64,000 bases of DNA from Bog-756 sp963778165 (GTDB lineage: Bacteria; Actinomycetota; Acidimicrobiia; Acidimicrobiales; RAAP-2). How positions within the stretch are numbered: position 1 is the first letter of the stretch; the number at the start of each line of letters is the position of its first letter. Positions 35,258-43,324 of this stretch are shown here, piece after piece. The translations under genes and the position numbers were made by a program. The stretch covers positions 165,501-229,500 of the forward strand of contig CAVZTE010000006.1 of the NCBI GenBank assembly GCA_963778165.1. Reading direction: 5' to 3'. A model generated the notes under the pieces. The model was not told where the DNA came from. It did not search any database and was given only the letters and a program-made list of their open reading frames with translations.

Positions 35258-35905
35258 ATGTCCCAGACCCAAACTGTTGAAGCCAACCAGCGTTCCACCG
35301 AGAAGGTCGTCGCCGATTTCTGGTTCGATCCGCTGTGCCCGTGGGCGTGGATCACCTCACGCTGGATCATCAATGCCTCCGGGGTCCGGCCCATCGACGT
35401 CAAGTGGCACGTGATGTCGTTGGCGTACCTCAACGCCAGCAAGGAAGACCTGTCCGACGAGTATCGGGAGCTGCTGGCTCAGGCCTGGGGGCCGGTGCGG
35501 GTCTGTATCGCCGCGGAGCAGGCCTTCGGGCCTGATGTGCTGGGACCGCTCTACACCGCCCTCGGAAATAGGTTCCACTTGGAGCAGAAGCCCAAGGACC
35601 GGGCCACCATCGAAGAGGCGTTGGTCGAGGCGGGTCTGCCCACCAACCTGGCCGACGCCGCGGACTCCGAGGAGTTCGATGATGCGCTGAAGAAGTCCCA
35701 TCACGAAGGCATGGATCAAGTCGGGTACGAGGTGGGTACGCCGGTGATCAGCGTGAATGGGGCGGCCCTCTTCGGTCCGGTGATGACGCCTGCTCCCAAG
35801 GGCGAGGATGCCGGCGTCCTCTGGGACGGCATCCTGGCCGTGACCGGGACACCGGGCTTCTTCGAACTGAAGCGCAGCCGCGACGTCCCCCCGATCTTCG
35901 ACTGA
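35258..35905 (+). CDS. DsbA-fold mycothiol-dependent nitroreductase (Rv2466c family)
   Basis: 215 residues from ATG 35258 (AAGGAG 5 bases upstream). ADFWFDPLCPWAWITSRWI, HVMSLAYLN, YRELLAQAWGPVRVCIAAEQ, SHHEGMDQVGYEVGTPVISVNG and LWDGILAVTGTPGFFELKR follow the Rv2466c/Mrx-2 family. The active site reads CPWA: Cys27 present, Ala30 where Rv2466c, as I recall it, has its second Cys. That would make it a one-cysteine enzyme using mycothiol directly. Its presence implies mycothiol in the cell, an actinobacterial trait. Confidence 0.88.
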   Translation: MSQTQTVEANQRSTEKVVADFWFDPLCPWAWITSRWIINASGVRPIDVKWHVMSLAYLNASKEDLSDEYRELLAQAWGPVRVCIAAEQAFGPDVLGPLYTALGNRFHLEQKPKDRATIEEALVEAGLPTNLADAADSEEFDDALKKSHHEGMDQVGYEVGTPVISVNGAALFGPVMTPAPKGEDAGVLWDGILAVTGTPGFFELKRSRDVPPIFD

Positions 35906-36002
35906 TCCCTCTTTGCGCCGGCCGTCGGACCACGGACGGTGCTCCGCGTTTTGACGCGGCCGGGTTCAACTCGGCCCGCCGGCACACCGCGACCCCGATA
36001 AC

Positions 36003-37673
36003 TCAGGCCGCCGGCTGGTGCTGCTGTCCCGAACCGGTTGCCTGCTCGGCCGCCGGTTCGGTCACGCCGCGTTGCCCCGGTAGGGAGACGAACGCATAGA
36101 GGGCGCCTGCCACCGCCACGCCGGCACCCACCAGGCAGGCAGCGGTGAAGCCGGCTCCGAAGGCGGAGAACGCCGAAGCCTGCAGGACCGGGCGGGCGAC
36201 CTCTGGGGTGTGGTGCACCACGGCCAGCGCCGCCGCCATGGACTGGTGGGCCTCCTGTCGGGCCGCGGCCGGTATCGGATAGGGGGCGAAGGCCCCGATG
36301 ATCCTGGGTCCGTATGCCGAGGCGAAGACCGAGCCGAGTACGGCCACCCCCAGGGTGCCGCCGAGCTCACGGGTGGTGTTGTTGACGGCGGCGCCGGAGC
36401 CGAACTGGTCCGCGGCCAGTGAGCCCATCACCGCTTCGGTTGCCGGCGCGGTGATCGAGGACAGGCCGAGGGCGAGCAACACCATGGCCACGATGATCGG
36501 GCCGAAGAAGGCGGCGTCCGGCTTGGAGGTGAGGCCGGCCATCACCAGGCCACCACTCATCAACAACAGTCCGCACCCCACCACCAATCGTGTCCCCACC
36601 TTGAGCGCCACGACGGCGGCGACCGGTGTGGCGATGGCCGCCACGATGGCGAAGGGGAGGGTGTGCACCCCGGCCGACAGGGTTGAGTAGCCCTTCACGA
36701 ACTGGAAGTACTGGGTGACCAGGAAGATGAAGCCGAAGAGGCAGAAGAAGGCCACGGCGATGGAGAGCGCACCACCGCTGAAGCGGGGGATGGTGAACAC
36801 CCGGACGTCGAGCAGCGGCTTGTCGGTGCGCAGTTCGACCATGGTGAACACGGCGAGCAGGCCGACCGCCCCGGCGAAACACGCCAGCGTTCCTACCGAA
36901 GCCCATCCCCACTGCGGGCCCTCGATGATGGCCAGCACCAACAAGGTGACCCCGGCTGTCGAGATGAGCACGCCGCGGGTGTCGAACCGGTTGCGCACCC
37001 TGGCATCGGGTTTGGGGATGAGGAAGTGGCTGCCGATGAGGGTCACGACCACGATGGGGATGTTGACGAGGAAGATCGAGCCGTACCAGAAGTGCTCGAG
37101 GAGTGCGCCCCCGGTGATCGGACCGAAGGCCACGGCGATCCCCGAGGTGGCGCCCCAGATGCCGAGGGCTTTCTGCCGTTCTCGGTGGTCGGTGAAGACT
37201 GAGGTCAAGATGGCAAGGGTGGCAGGGAATATGAACGCCGCCGCTACGCCCATGAGGGCGCGGCTGGCGATCAGCGTCCCGGTGGAGTGGCTGGCGGCGG
37301 CGGCGGCCGAAAAGATCCCGAAGAACACCAGCCCGACCTCCATCACCCCTTTGCGTCCGAGGCGGTCGCCGATGCCGCCACCGGCGAGGAGCAGGCCGGA
37401 GAACGCCAGGCTGTAGGCATCGACGATCCACTGCAAGGCAGTGGTGGAGGCTCCGAGATCGCGGCTGAGGCTGGGCAGGGCCACGTTCACGATCGTGTTG
37501 TCCACCACGACCAGGAACACCGACAGGCACAGGACGGGCAGCATCATCCAGCGGCGTTCGTGCGAACCCGGGGGAGTCGACGGGCGGGCGGCGGCACCTG
37601 GACCGCTGGTGTGGGCGTCGCCGACGGTGACCGGGGCGCCGGCGTCAGGAGCGATGGGTCTCGTGGTTGGCAT
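36003..37673 (-). CDS. EmrB/QacA-type MFS multidrug exporter (14 helices)
   Basis: 556 residues from ATG 37673, which has GGGAGGTGG 5 bases upstream; the frame extends 47 residues further but those are not membrane-like and run through the operator. VVVDNTIVNVALPSL is the DHA2 family motif C-like start, GGGIGDRLGRKGVMEVGLV is motif A, and long hydrophobic segments give about 14 helices. The C-terminal tail is Pro/Gln-rich. Divergent from a TetR gene with a perfect operator between, so probably a substrate-induced drug or antibiotic pump. Confidence 0.92.
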   Translation of the reverse strand: MPTTRPIAPDAGAPVTVGDAHTSGPGAAARPSTPPGSHERRWMMLPVLCLSVFLVVVDNTIVNVALPSLSRDLGASTTALQWIVDAYSLAFSGLLLAGGGIGDRLGRKGVMEVGLVFFGIFSAAAAASHSTGTLIASRALMGVAAAFIFPATLAILTSVFTDHRERQKALGIWGATSGIAVAFGPITGGALLEHFWYGSIFLVNIPIVVVTLIGSHFLIPKPDARVRNRFDTRGVLISTAGVTLLVLAIIEGPQWGWASVGTLACFAGAVGLLAVFTMVELRTDKPLLDVRVFTIPRFSGGALSIAVAFFCLFGFIFLVTQYFQFVKGYSTLSAGVHTLPFAIVAAIATPVAAVVALKVGTRLVVGCGLLLMSGGLVMAGLTSKPDAAFFGPIIVAMVLLALGLSSITAPATEAVMGSLAADQFGSGAAVNNTTRELGGTLGVAVLGSVFASAYGPRIIGAFAPYPIPAAARQEAHQSMAAALAVVHHTPEVARPVLQASAFSAFGAGFTAACLVGAGVAVAGALYAFVSLPGQRGVTEPAAEQATGSGQQHQPAA

Positions 37674-37695
37674 CTGGCCACCTCCCGGGATGATG

Positions 37696-37718
37696 TATAA
37701 CAGTGTTCCACTGTTATA
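37696..37718. promoter_or_regulatory. Perfect TetR operator between pump and regulator
   Basis: Arms TATAACAGTG (37696-37705) and CACTGTTATA (37709-37718) separated by TTC: a perfect 10-bp inverted repeat. It lies 22 bases before the pump start and 20 bases before the TetR start, where it would shut off both. The AT-rich arms may also include -10 elements (TATAAC; TATAGC). Confidence 0.85.
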
Positions 37719-37738
37719 GCACGCTGTTCTTCTGTACC

Positions 37739-38374
37739 ATGGCCGAGATGCCCCCACCGAGCCGGAACCGAACCCCGAGTGTGGGGATGGAATCGGTCCT
37801 GTTGCGGGCGGCATCGGAACTGCTCGAGCGTGAGGGGCCGGACGCCCTGTCCATCCGGCGCATCGCCGCCGCCGCCGAGGTGGCTCCCATGGGCGTCTAC
37901 AACCACTTCGCCTCGAAGTCCGGGATCGTCGAGGCCCTCTTCGTCCAGGGGTTCGAGCGGCTGCAGGAGGCCATGGTGACCCTCGACGAGATCGCCGATC
38001 CCCTTCAGGCTCTGCTCGAGGGTGGCCGCCGGTATCGTGCCCTGGCCCTGGCCCACCCCATGGCGTACCAGGTGATGTTCCTGCGGGCGGTCGCCGGGTT
38101 CGAACCCAGCGAGCAGGCCAAGTCGGTCGCTACCCGGGCCTTCGACGGGCTGGTGGCTGTGGTGCGCCGGGCCATGGCGGCCGGGCTGGTTGTCGGACGG
38201 GATCCGGCCTTGACGTCCCAGGTGATCTGGGCCGGGATCCACGGCTGGGTTTCGCTGGAGCTGAGTGGGATCGGCTTCGTCGAGGACCACCAGGCGGGAG
38301 CGGACCTGTTGTGCGCGGTGATGTTGGCCGGCCTTGCTCCGACTCCGGTCAAGGCGGGACACCCACCGACCTGA
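37739..38374 (+). CDS. TetR-family regulator of the adjacent MFS pump
   Basis: 211 residues from ATG 37739. HTH: LLRAASELLEREGPDALSIRRIAAAAEVAPMGVYNHFASKSGIVEALF. The C-terminal part (MAYQVMFLRAVAGFEPSE ... VIWAGIHGWVSLELSG) matches the WHG-type ligand domain of TetR. The upstream extension to 37703 would run through the operator, so the ATG at 37739 is preferred. Likely represses itself and the divergent exporter. Confidence 0.92.
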   Translation: MAEMPPPSRNRTPSVGMESVLLRAASELLEREGPDALSIRRIAAAAEVAPMGVYNHFASKSGIVEALFVQGFERLQEAMVTLDEIADPLQALLEGGRRYRALALAHPMAYQVMFLRAVAGFEPSEQAKSVATRAFDGLVAVVRRAMAAGLVVGRDPALTSQVIWAGIHGWVSLELSGIGFVEDHQAGADLLCAVMLAGLAPTPVKAGHPPT

Positions 38375-38577
38375 CGGGACGTTGTGGACCGACGACGCAG
38401 CGCCCGGTCCCGAACCCGCCGGCCACCACCGGTATCCACCGGCTCGACGACGGTTGTCGGTACCGTACGGCTACGTCCGACCAGTGGCGTCTGTAAGGCA
38501 ACCTCGGCCCGACAAGGTGCCACGGGGCATGCCGAGAGGCGGTCGAGAGGTGGGCTCGTGCCACAAAGGAGACGGCG

Positions 38578-40809
38578 ATGACGTCAGCAGATCCATCATC
38601 CCCGCCCGGAAGGCCCCCGGTAGGTGCACAGACGAGTCTGTTGCCGCGGGTCCCAGGGGCACCAGTCCGAGCGGCCGCACGGCGACCTCTGCGCAACGTG
38701 GGTGCCAGCCTGGTCCTCTTCGTGGCTGCCACCATCGGGGGAGTCGGACTGACGGTGGCTTCGCCTGGGGCTGTGAGTGCCGCCGGTGCTTCGGCGCCTA
38801 CCGCCTGGACGGCATATGTGGCGAACACCGACGGAACAGTGACCCCGATCGACACCGCCACCGGCGTCGCCGGTCCCACCATCCATGCCGGTGCCTCGAC
38901 CGGTGACGGGGCGGCCATCGCCATCACCCCCAACGGCCGGACCGCGTACTACGTGGACAGCGACGGGAACACGGTGATCCCCATCGACACCGCCACCGAC
39001 ACGCCCGGAGCGGCCATCAACCTCCCCACCGGTAGCTACCCGGACGCCATCGCCATCACCCCCGACGGCACCACCGCCTACGTGACCACCTACGTCAACA
39101 CGGTCATCGCCATCGACACGGCCACCAATACCGCCGGCACCCCCATCGCCCTCGGGTCTCAGTGCTTCGAGTCCTACGGCATCGCCATCGCCCCTGACGG
39201 CCGGACCGCCTATGTCGTCTGCCCGTCAAATCCCGGGGAGGTGATACCCCTCGACCTCACCACCTCTCCTCCCACGGTGGGAACCGCGATCGACGTCGGG
39301 GGTGCTGCCTATGGCATCGCCATCACCCCTGACGGCCGGACCGCCTACCTGGCCGAAGAGGCGAACAACCAAGTAACCGCCCTCAATTTGGCCAGTGCCA
39401 CCACAGGTACTCCCATCGCCGTCGGGCAGGGGCCGGCCCAGGTGGCCATTACTCCGGACGGAACCACCGCCTACGTCACCAACAGCGGGAACGGCGGACC
39501 GGGCGGCACGCCCGGGACCGTATCCCCCATCGATATCGCCACCGGCACCGCTGGCACACCAATTCCGGTGGGTCTCTTCCCCGAGGGGATCGCCGTTACG
39601 CCCGATGGTCGAGCGGCCTATGTAGCGAACTTGAACGGGGACTCGGTCTCGGTGATCGACACCGCCACCCAAACGGCTGGTCCGGCCATCGCCGACCCCG
39701 CCGGCCCGGACGCTGTTGCCATAACCCCCGACCAGGCCCCTACAGCCTCGTTCACCGTCACCGCCGGCGCCCCTGGTTCTCCGACATCGTTCGACGCCGC
39801 GGCGTCCTCGGCCCCGGTGGGGTCGATCACCAGGTACGCGTGGAACTTCGGTGATGGAACCACCGCCACGACAGCGACGCCCTCCACCTCCCACAGGTAT
39901 GGCCCAGGTACCTACACGGCGACCCTGACGGTCACCGACTCCGCCGGGACCTCGACCACCCAGACGTTCACCGGTCAGACCGTCAGTAACAACGGGGGAC
40001 CGGCTGCAGCCACCAGCCGGACCGTAGTGGTCCCCGAGCCTTCCCAGCCAACCGGTGGCTACTGGTTGGTCGGGAGCGACGGCGGAGTGTTCTCCTTCGG
40101 CTCCCACTTCTACGGATCGACCGGTGGGATGGCCCTCAACCAGCCGGTGGTGGCGATGGCCTCCACCCCTGATGGCCACGGGTACTGGTTCGTGGCCCGG
40201 GACGGGGGCGTCTTCTCCTTCGGCGATGCCCGGTTCCACGGTTCGGTCCCGGCCTTGGGGCTGTCCGTCACCGACGTGGTGGGCATGGCGGTCGACAAGG
40301 CCACCGGGGGGTATTGGCTGGTGGGTTCCGACGGCCGGGTCTACTCCTTCGATGCCCCGTTCCACGGTTCGGCGCCCGGTCCGGGTCGCCGGGTGGACAA
40401 CGTGGTGGGAGTGGTTGCCACCGCGGACGGAGGGGGCTACTACCTGGTGGGTTCGAACGGGGCGGTCTACCCCTTCGGTGACGCCCGCAGCCACGGTGAG
40501 GCCAGTTCGATCGGCAGGCTCAACGCCCCCGTGGTGGGCATGAGTTTGGATGCCGCCACTGGTGGGTACTGGGAAGTGGGTGCTGACGGCGGCGTCTACT
40601 CCTATGACGCGCCATTCCATGGTTCGGCGGGAGCACTCTCGCTGGACCAGCCGGTGGTCGGCATGGCCGCCGCCGCCGACGGCACCGGCTACTACCTGGT
40701 GGCGGCCGATGGTGGTGTGTTCTCGTACGGGACCACGTTTTTGGGGTCCATGGGAGGGAAGCACCTCAATGCCGCCATGGTGGGGATGGCCACGGTCGGC
40801 ACGACCTGA
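38578..40809 (+). CDS. Secreted YVTN beta-propeller / PKD protein with C-terminal GYW repeats
   Basis: 743 residues; AAAGGAGACGGCG precedes ATG. A long basic N-terminus, then a membrane or signal helix (about 42-62: NVGASLVLFVAATIGGVGLTVASPG, cleavage near VSA-A). About seven propeller blades follow (repeats of AIAITPDGRTAYV ... VIPIDTATNTAG, about 80-385). Next is a PKD domain (PTASFTVTAGAPGSPTSFDA ... RYAWNFGDGTT ... TATLTVTDSAGT, about 388-470), then five or six repeats of about 47 residues of the type GGYWLVGSDGGVFSFG ... HGS ... VVGMA. Such GYW/FGDA repeats are abundant in Acidimicrobiia secreted proteins. Likely cell-surface adhesion or polymer-binding protein; no catalytic motif. Confidence 0.88.
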   Translation: MTSADPSSPPGRPPVGAQTSLLPRVPGAPVRAAARRPLRNVGASLVLFVAATIGGVGLTVASPGAVSAAGASAPTAWTAYVANTDGTVTPIDTATGVAGPTIHAGASTGDGAAIAITPNGRTAYYVDSDGNTVIPIDTATDTPGAAINLPTGSYPDAIAITPDGTTAYVTTYVNTVIAIDTATNTAGTPIALGSQCFESYGIAIAPDGRTAYVVCPSNPGEVIPLDLTTSPPTVGTAIDVGGAAYGIAITPDGRTAYLAEEANNQVTALNLASATTGTPIAVGQGPAQVAITPDGTTAYVTNSGNGGPGGTPGTVSPIDIATGTAGTPIPVGLFPEGIAVTPDGRAAYVANLNGDSVSVIDTATQTAGPAIADPAGPDAVAITPDQAPTASFTVTAGAPGSPTSFDAAASSAPVGSITRYAWNFGDGTTATTATPSTSHRYGPGTYTATLTVTDSAGTSTTQTFTGQTVSNNGGPAAATSRTVVVPEPSQPTGGYWLVGSDGGVFSFGSHFYGSTGGMALNQPVVAMASTPDGHGYWFVARDGGVFSFGDARFHGSVPALGLSVTDVVGMAVDKATGGYWLVGSDGRVYSFDAPFHGSAPGPGRRVDNVVGVVATADGGGYYLVGSNGAVYPFGDARSHGEASSIGRLNAPVVGMSLDAATGGYWEVGADGGVYSYDAPFHGSAGALSLDQPVVGMAAAADGTGYYLVAADGGVFSYGTTFLGSMGGKHLNAAMVGMATVGTT

Positions 40810-40830
40810 TTCATCGACCATCCACCACTG

Positions 40831-40856
40831 CCTAATTGGCCGTGGTTAGGGTTTTT
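40831..40856 (+). terminator. Putative Rho-independent terminator after the YVTN/PKD gene
   Basis: CCTAA, 10-base loop, TTAGG, then GTTTTTG. Short stem but followed by a T run, 22 bases after the stop codon. Confidence 0.5.
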
Positions 40857-40882
40857 GTGCAAGTACGTGGTTTGAGGAGTTG

Positions 40883-41638
40883 ATGCCCGTGATCCTCGTG
40901 ATCATCATAGCGATGGCCTGGCTGGCCGTCTTGGGCCCCGGTTTCGTCAAGCGTCGGTGGCAGGCCGGCGAGATCGGCTCGGTCTCCCACTTTCACAAGC
41001 AACTCCGGGTGCTCGAGAATTCCGGCCCCGAACCCATCGTGGCTCCCGCCTACCGACTGCGGTCGGTCGATGGCCGCGGCATGCCGATCGAATCAACGGG
41101 ACCGACTGCCGGCCCGACGCCCGCCCCGGTGCTCACCGTGGTGGGCGCCAGCCAGCTGCCACGGCCGGCCCTGGCCTTCCTGGCCGAAGATCCTGTTGAA
41201 ACCCGGGGATCCGCCGACCGGTTCCGCCCCAACGCTCCGCTGAATCTTCGGGGTCCGGTGGACCCGGTGGCGGTCAAGGAGCGGATGGCCGTGGCCGACG
41301 GCCGCTACCGGGTCCGCAAGCGCCGGCGCGACACCCTCGGCCTCTTGGCCGCCGTGTTCACCGTCAGCCTGGCCATCGGGTTCGTACCCGGGGCCGCAGT
41401 GGCCTGGGTGGTCACCGCACTCTCAGCCGTGGCACTCGGCGCCTACCTGGTCCTCCTGGTCCATATGCGTAGGTTGGCCGAGGAGCGCGACCGGAAGCTC
41501 CGCTACCTGAGACCCGAGGGGTTTGCTCCTCCGGAGTACGGGACGGCCGCTGCGTTCGGGGAGCCGGGCTCGCGGGTGGGATCGGCCTCCATGGCCGGCC
41601 GGTACTCCCACCCCTCGTACCAGGCTGTCGCCCACTGA
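40883..41638 (+). CDS. Membrane protein with N- and C-terminal helices, possibly SepX/GlpR-like
   Basis: 251 residues from ATG 40883 (GAGGAG only 3 bases upstream; GTG 40889 has better spacing). One N-terminal helix (PVILVIIIAMAWLAVLGPGF), a Pro-rich loop (about 55-110), a basic stretch (RYRVRKRRRDTLG), two adjacent helices (about 152-195), then a charged cytoplasmic tail. This layout resembles the actinobacterial divisome protein SepX/GlpR, with an N-terminal anchor and an RRRR-preceded C-terminal helical pair. The match is by topology only and is tentative. Confidence 0.65.
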   Translation: MPVILVIIIAMAWLAVLGPGFVKRRWQAGEIGSVSHFHKQLRVLENSGPEPIVAPAYRLRSVDGRGMPIESTGPTAGPTPAPVLTVVGASQLPRPALAFLAEDPVETRGSADRFRPNAPLNLRGPVDPVAVKERMAVADGRYRVRKRRRDTLGLLAAVFTVSLAIGFVPGAAVAWVVTALSAVALGAYLVLLVHMRRLAEERDRKLRYLRPEGFAPPEYGTAAAFGEPGSRVGSASMAGRYSHPSYQAVAH

Positions 41639-41664
41639 TCCGGACCGGGTCGGCCATGGCTGGA

Positions 41665-41670
41665 TATGAT
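41665..41670 (+). promoter_or_regulatory. Putative -10 box of leaderless TenA-fold gene
   Basis: TATGAT, 5 bases before ATG 41676. Confidence 0.45.
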
Positions 41671-41675
41671 GCGCC

Positions 41676-42356
41676 ATGACCTCGCACCCGGTGACTTCAG
41701 AGACAGCCGACGCCGTAGCACGATCCCTCGAGGGGAAGATGCTGCTGACCCATCCCTTCTACCAGCGATGGGAAGCCGGCGAGCTGGAGGCGGGCGAGCT
41801 GGCGGAGTATGCCGTCCACTATCGGGCCTTCGAGGCCGCGCTGCCCGCCGTGCTGACCGCGGTGGCCACCGAGCTCCGCGCCGACGGAGCCGATGACGCC
41901 GCTGCTCTGGTGGAAGGCAATCTCGCCGACGAGCTGGGGCGACCCCAAGCCCACCTGGCACTGTTCGACCGCTTCGCCGACTCCATGGGCCCGGCCGACG
42001 CCGCTGGTCCCGGTCCTGCCGCGCAGGCATTGGTGGGGACGTACTTCGACCTGGTGGCCGAAGGGCCGGTGGCCGCCCTGGCCGGCCTGGCCGCCTATGA
42101 GACCCAGGCCTCGGCGATTGCCTCGTCGAAGGCCGACGGCCTCCGCCGCTGGTACGGAACGCCGCCGGAGGGCACCGAGTTCTGGGACATTCACGCCCAG
42201 ATCGATGCCGAGCACGGCGAGTGGGCTGTGGCCGCCCTGGAGCTGCTCGGCGCCGATGCCGAGGTGGTGGCCGAGGCGGCCCGTCGTGGTGCCGATGCCT
42301 GGTGGGCCCTGCTCGACGAGCGTCAGGCTGAGGCCCCGGCTCTCGCCGGCTGTTAG
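41676..42356 (+). CDS. Haem-oxygenase-like diiron protein (TenA/PqqC/CADD fold)
   Basis: 226 residues. Helical TenA/PqqC fold: HPFYQRWEAGELEAGELAEYAVHY at the N-terminus, EGNLADELGRPQAHLALFDRFA in the middle, YETQASAIASSKADGLRRWYG and FWDIHAQIDAEHGEW near the end. Glu and His in the second, Glu in the third and His-Asp-His in the fourth are placed as in haem-oxygenase-like diiron oxidases such as CADD, which makes p-aminobenzoate from its own residues. Thiamin-type Cys chemistry of TenA is not supported. Substrate unknown; neighbours do not point to a pathway. Confidence 0.75.
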   Translation: MTSHPVTSETADAVARSLEGKMLLTHPFYQRWEAGELEAGELAEYAVHYRAFEAALPAVLTAVATELRADGADDAAALVEGNLADELGRPQAHLALFDRFADSMGPADAAGPGPAAQALVGTYFDLVAEGPVAALAGLAAYETQASAIASSKADGLRRWYGTPPEGTEFWDIHAQIDAEHGEWAVAALELLGADAEVVAEAARRGADAWWALLDERQAEAPALAGC

Positions 42357-42425
42357 CCGACGGCTGGCTCAGTGAGGGCCAGCGTTGGTTTGGTTTTCGG
42401 TGGCCGGCCTTCAGGGGCGTGGGGT

Positions 42426-43247
42426 TCAGGCTCCGAAGGCGGCGCGGGTAGCGCTCACGCCGGCGGCGGCACCGTCCAGATAGCTGAACGTCCCCTGATC
42501 CCGTAGCTCAGAGACCGCCTCGAACACCGCGGCGTAGGCGGCAAAGGCCAGGGCCCCGCCGACCGAGATGCGTCTGACCCCGAGTTCTGCCAATTCGTCC
42601 ACCGAAGGCGATCCCGGCCGCACCAGTACGCTGACCGGTCGATCGACGGCGGAGACGATGTCCGCCAGCTGGTCCAGCTTGGTGATGCCCGGGGCGAAGA
42701 GGACGTCGGCACCGGCGGCCTGAAATCGCTGCAGGCGGTCGATGGTGTCGCCCAGGTCGGTGATCCCGTGCACGAAGTTGTCCGCCCGCGCCGTCACCAC
42801 CAGCTGGGTCGGACCGTCGTGGGCGGTCTCTACCGCCGCCTCCACCCGCTCGACCGCTGTCGCCACATCGAACATGGGGGCCGGGCCGGGGCCGGCATAG
42901 TCCTCGATGGACACCCCGGCCAGGCCGACCGTCTTGGCCTGGCGGACCGAGTTCGCCACGTCGTCGGCCGTCTCGCCGAACCCGTTGCCGAGGTCGGCCG
43001 AGACCGGGAGATCCGACGCCGACACGATGGCGGCGGCGTTGTCCAAGGTCTCGGTCAGGTCGAGCGAGCCGTCCAGCTGTCCGAGTGCGGCGGCCGCTCC
43101 ACTGCTGGTGGTGGTCAGGGCCTCGAAACCCATGGAGGCGAGCAGCCGGGCCGAGCCCCGGTCGAATGCGTTGGGCACCAGCAGGGGCCGCTCCCGGTGG
43201 TGGAGGGCCAAGAAGCTGGCGAACGAGTCCGTCCGAGCCTGATCCAC
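42426..43247 (-). CDS. Isocitrate lyase / PEP mutase superfamily enzyme
   Basis: 273 residues. LLVPNAFDRGSARLLASMGFEALTTTSSG, SADLGNGFGETADDVANSVRQAKTVGLAGVSIEDYAGPGP and VVTARADNF are the superfamily metal and substrate motifs. The KKCGH loop of isocitrate lyase is absent, so a C-C or P-C lyase such as oxaloacetate decarboxylase, 2-methylisocitrate lyase or phosphonopyruvate hydrolase is likelier; the exact reaction cannot be told. GTG start with a -10-like TAGGTT 6 bases upstream. Confidence 0.87.
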   Translation of the reverse strand: MDQARTDSFASFLALHHRERPLLVPNAFDRGSARLLASMGFEALTTTSSGAAAALGQLDGSLDLTETLDNAAAIVSASDLPVSADLGNGFGETADDVANSVRQAKTVGLAGVSIEDYAGPGPAPMFDVATAVERVEAAVETAHDGPTQLVVTARADNFVHGITDLGDTIDRLQRFQAAGADVLFAPGITKLDQLADIVSAVDRPVSVLVRPGSPSVDELAELGVRRISVGGALAFAAYAAVFEAVSELRDQGTFSYLDGAAAGVSATRAAFGA

Positions 43248-43253
43248 CTCGAC

Positions 43254-43259
43254 AACCTA
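43254..43259 (-). promoter_or_regulatory. Putative -10 box of leaderless PEP-mutase-family gene
   Basis: TAGGTT on the minus strand, 6 bases before the GTG at 43247. Confidence 0.4.
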
Positions 43260-43324
43260 CCGCCAGGCGGCCCGGGCCACCTCAGGCGAGCCGGTGTCCG
43301 GTCCGACCGGACAGCGAGTCGGGG

